The position numbers and the translations under genes were made by a program. From positions 1-6,805 of the forward strand of contig JAAYZJ010000467.1 in assembly GCA_012514915.1 (NCBI GenBank): a DNA stretch of 6,805 bases, in the 5' to 3' direction. The notes under the pieces are model-generated. The model was not told where the DNA came from. It saw nothing but the letters and a program-made list of their open reading frames with translations, and ran no database searches. Every line of letters starts with the position of its first letter. Position 1 is the first letter of the stretch. Of the stretch, positions 6,517 to 6,805 are shown piece by piece. Origin of the DNA: Lentisphaerota bacterium (GTDB lineage: Bacteria > Verrucomicrobiota > Kiritimatiellia > RFP12 > JAAYLN01).

Positions 6517-6805
6517 ATGAACGACTACAACTACATGAACATGGCATGGGGCCTTCTGGACGAAGTTCTGAACGCCTTTGAGCGTGATGTTCACGATGCC
6601 CCTTTGCTGCGGGAATGGCGGCCCCGGATCAACGCCTGGGAGTCGGATCAGGCGCTGATGATCGAGGCGGAGCTTCCCGGAATCGAGCCCGGCCAGGTCG
6701 AGGTGAGCATCGAGGGCGAGCTGCTGACCCTGCAGGGCAAGGCCGACGAGGCGGAGAAGCGTCCGCGTTTCGGCCGGCAGCTCAAGCTGCCCTTCGCGGT
6801 GGATG
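6517..6805 (+). CDS. Hsp20/alpha-crystallin small heat shock protein, N-terminal part (3' truncated by window edge)
   Basis: ATP-independent holdase that binds unfolding proteins in the cytosol and passes them to DnaK and ClpB. 96 codons are visible, beginning MNDYNYMNMAWGLLDEVLNAFERD, a hydrophobic and acidic N-terminal arm. The alpha-crystallin domain starts near residue 35: RPRINAWESDQALMIEAELPGI (35-56), then VEVSIEGELLTLQGK (61-75) and FGRQLKLPFAVD (85-96), the conserved F-x-R-x-x-x-LP-x-x-VD strand. The rest of the domain and the C-terminal IXI tail lie beyond the window. The upstream region has a sigma-54 promoter, a leader hairpin and a good SD; no CIRCE element or sigma-32 promoter was seen. 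clpB, its functional partner, lies about 5 kb upstream on the same strand. Confidence 0.95.
   Translation, partial: MNDYNYMNMAWGLLDEVLNAFERDVHDAPLLREWRPRINAWESDQALMIEAELPGIEPGQVEVSIEGELLTLQGKADEAEKRPRFGRQLKLPFAVD

Overview
The window is GC-rich bacterial DNA and everything in it fits a bacterial chromosome. The best guess at a lineage is the PVC group, perhaps Kiritimatiellota or Lentisphaerota. This rests on a URO-D-like protein of a type common in those genomes, intergenic 'TTCGTGnnn' tracts and other dispersed-looking repeats that I recall from them, and a sigma-54-type promoter. It is an inference from memory, not a database result.

Layout. (1) 1-1433, +: the C-terminal half of the ClpB disaggregase, cut by the window edge. 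(2) 1434-1760: a non-coding mosaic of short repeats (a 30-bp tandem, a 20-bp direct repeat pair, a 9-bp periodic tract), ending in a plausible sigma-70 promoter and a ribosome binding site. (3) 1761-5789, +: a tight three-gene operon with overlapping ends. It encodes a URO-D/MtaA-like protein with an intact H-x-C...C zinc triad, a 12-helix-type MFS transporter, and a GlcD/D-lactate-dehydrogenase-type FAD oxidoreductase. (4) 5815-5891, -: a tRNA with anticodon CAT and an encoded CCA, more likely the lysidine-modified tRNA-Ile2 than elongator tRNA-Met, with a good promoter of its own. (5) 5892-6516: about 625 bp without a credible gene. It holds a cluster of nested hairpins (5978-6056), a long 18-bp-arm inverted repeat (6322-6370), an AT-rich stretch, and a sigma-54 (-24/-12) promoter. 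(6) 6517-6805, +: the start of an Hsp20/alpha-crystallin small heat shock protein, cut by the window edge.

How the genes may work together. The operon looks like uptake (MFS) and flavin-dependent oxidation of a small 2-hydroxy acid, coupled to a URO-D-family protein whose zinc ligands suggest methyl transfer. The substrate cannot be read from the sequence. ClpB and Hsp20 are functional partners in protein disaggregation, and they bracket the operon.

The most interesting part is the hsp20 control region. It has a GG-N10-GC sigma-54 promoter, a large palindrome centred about 129 bp upstream of the predicted start (a suitable distance for an enhancer-binding activator), an AT-rich linker, and a hairpin almost at the 5' end of the predicted mRNA next to the Shine-Dalgarno sequence. 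I see no CIRCE or sigma-32 site there. No clearly unprecedented system is visible. The novelty is in the regulatory and repeat structures.
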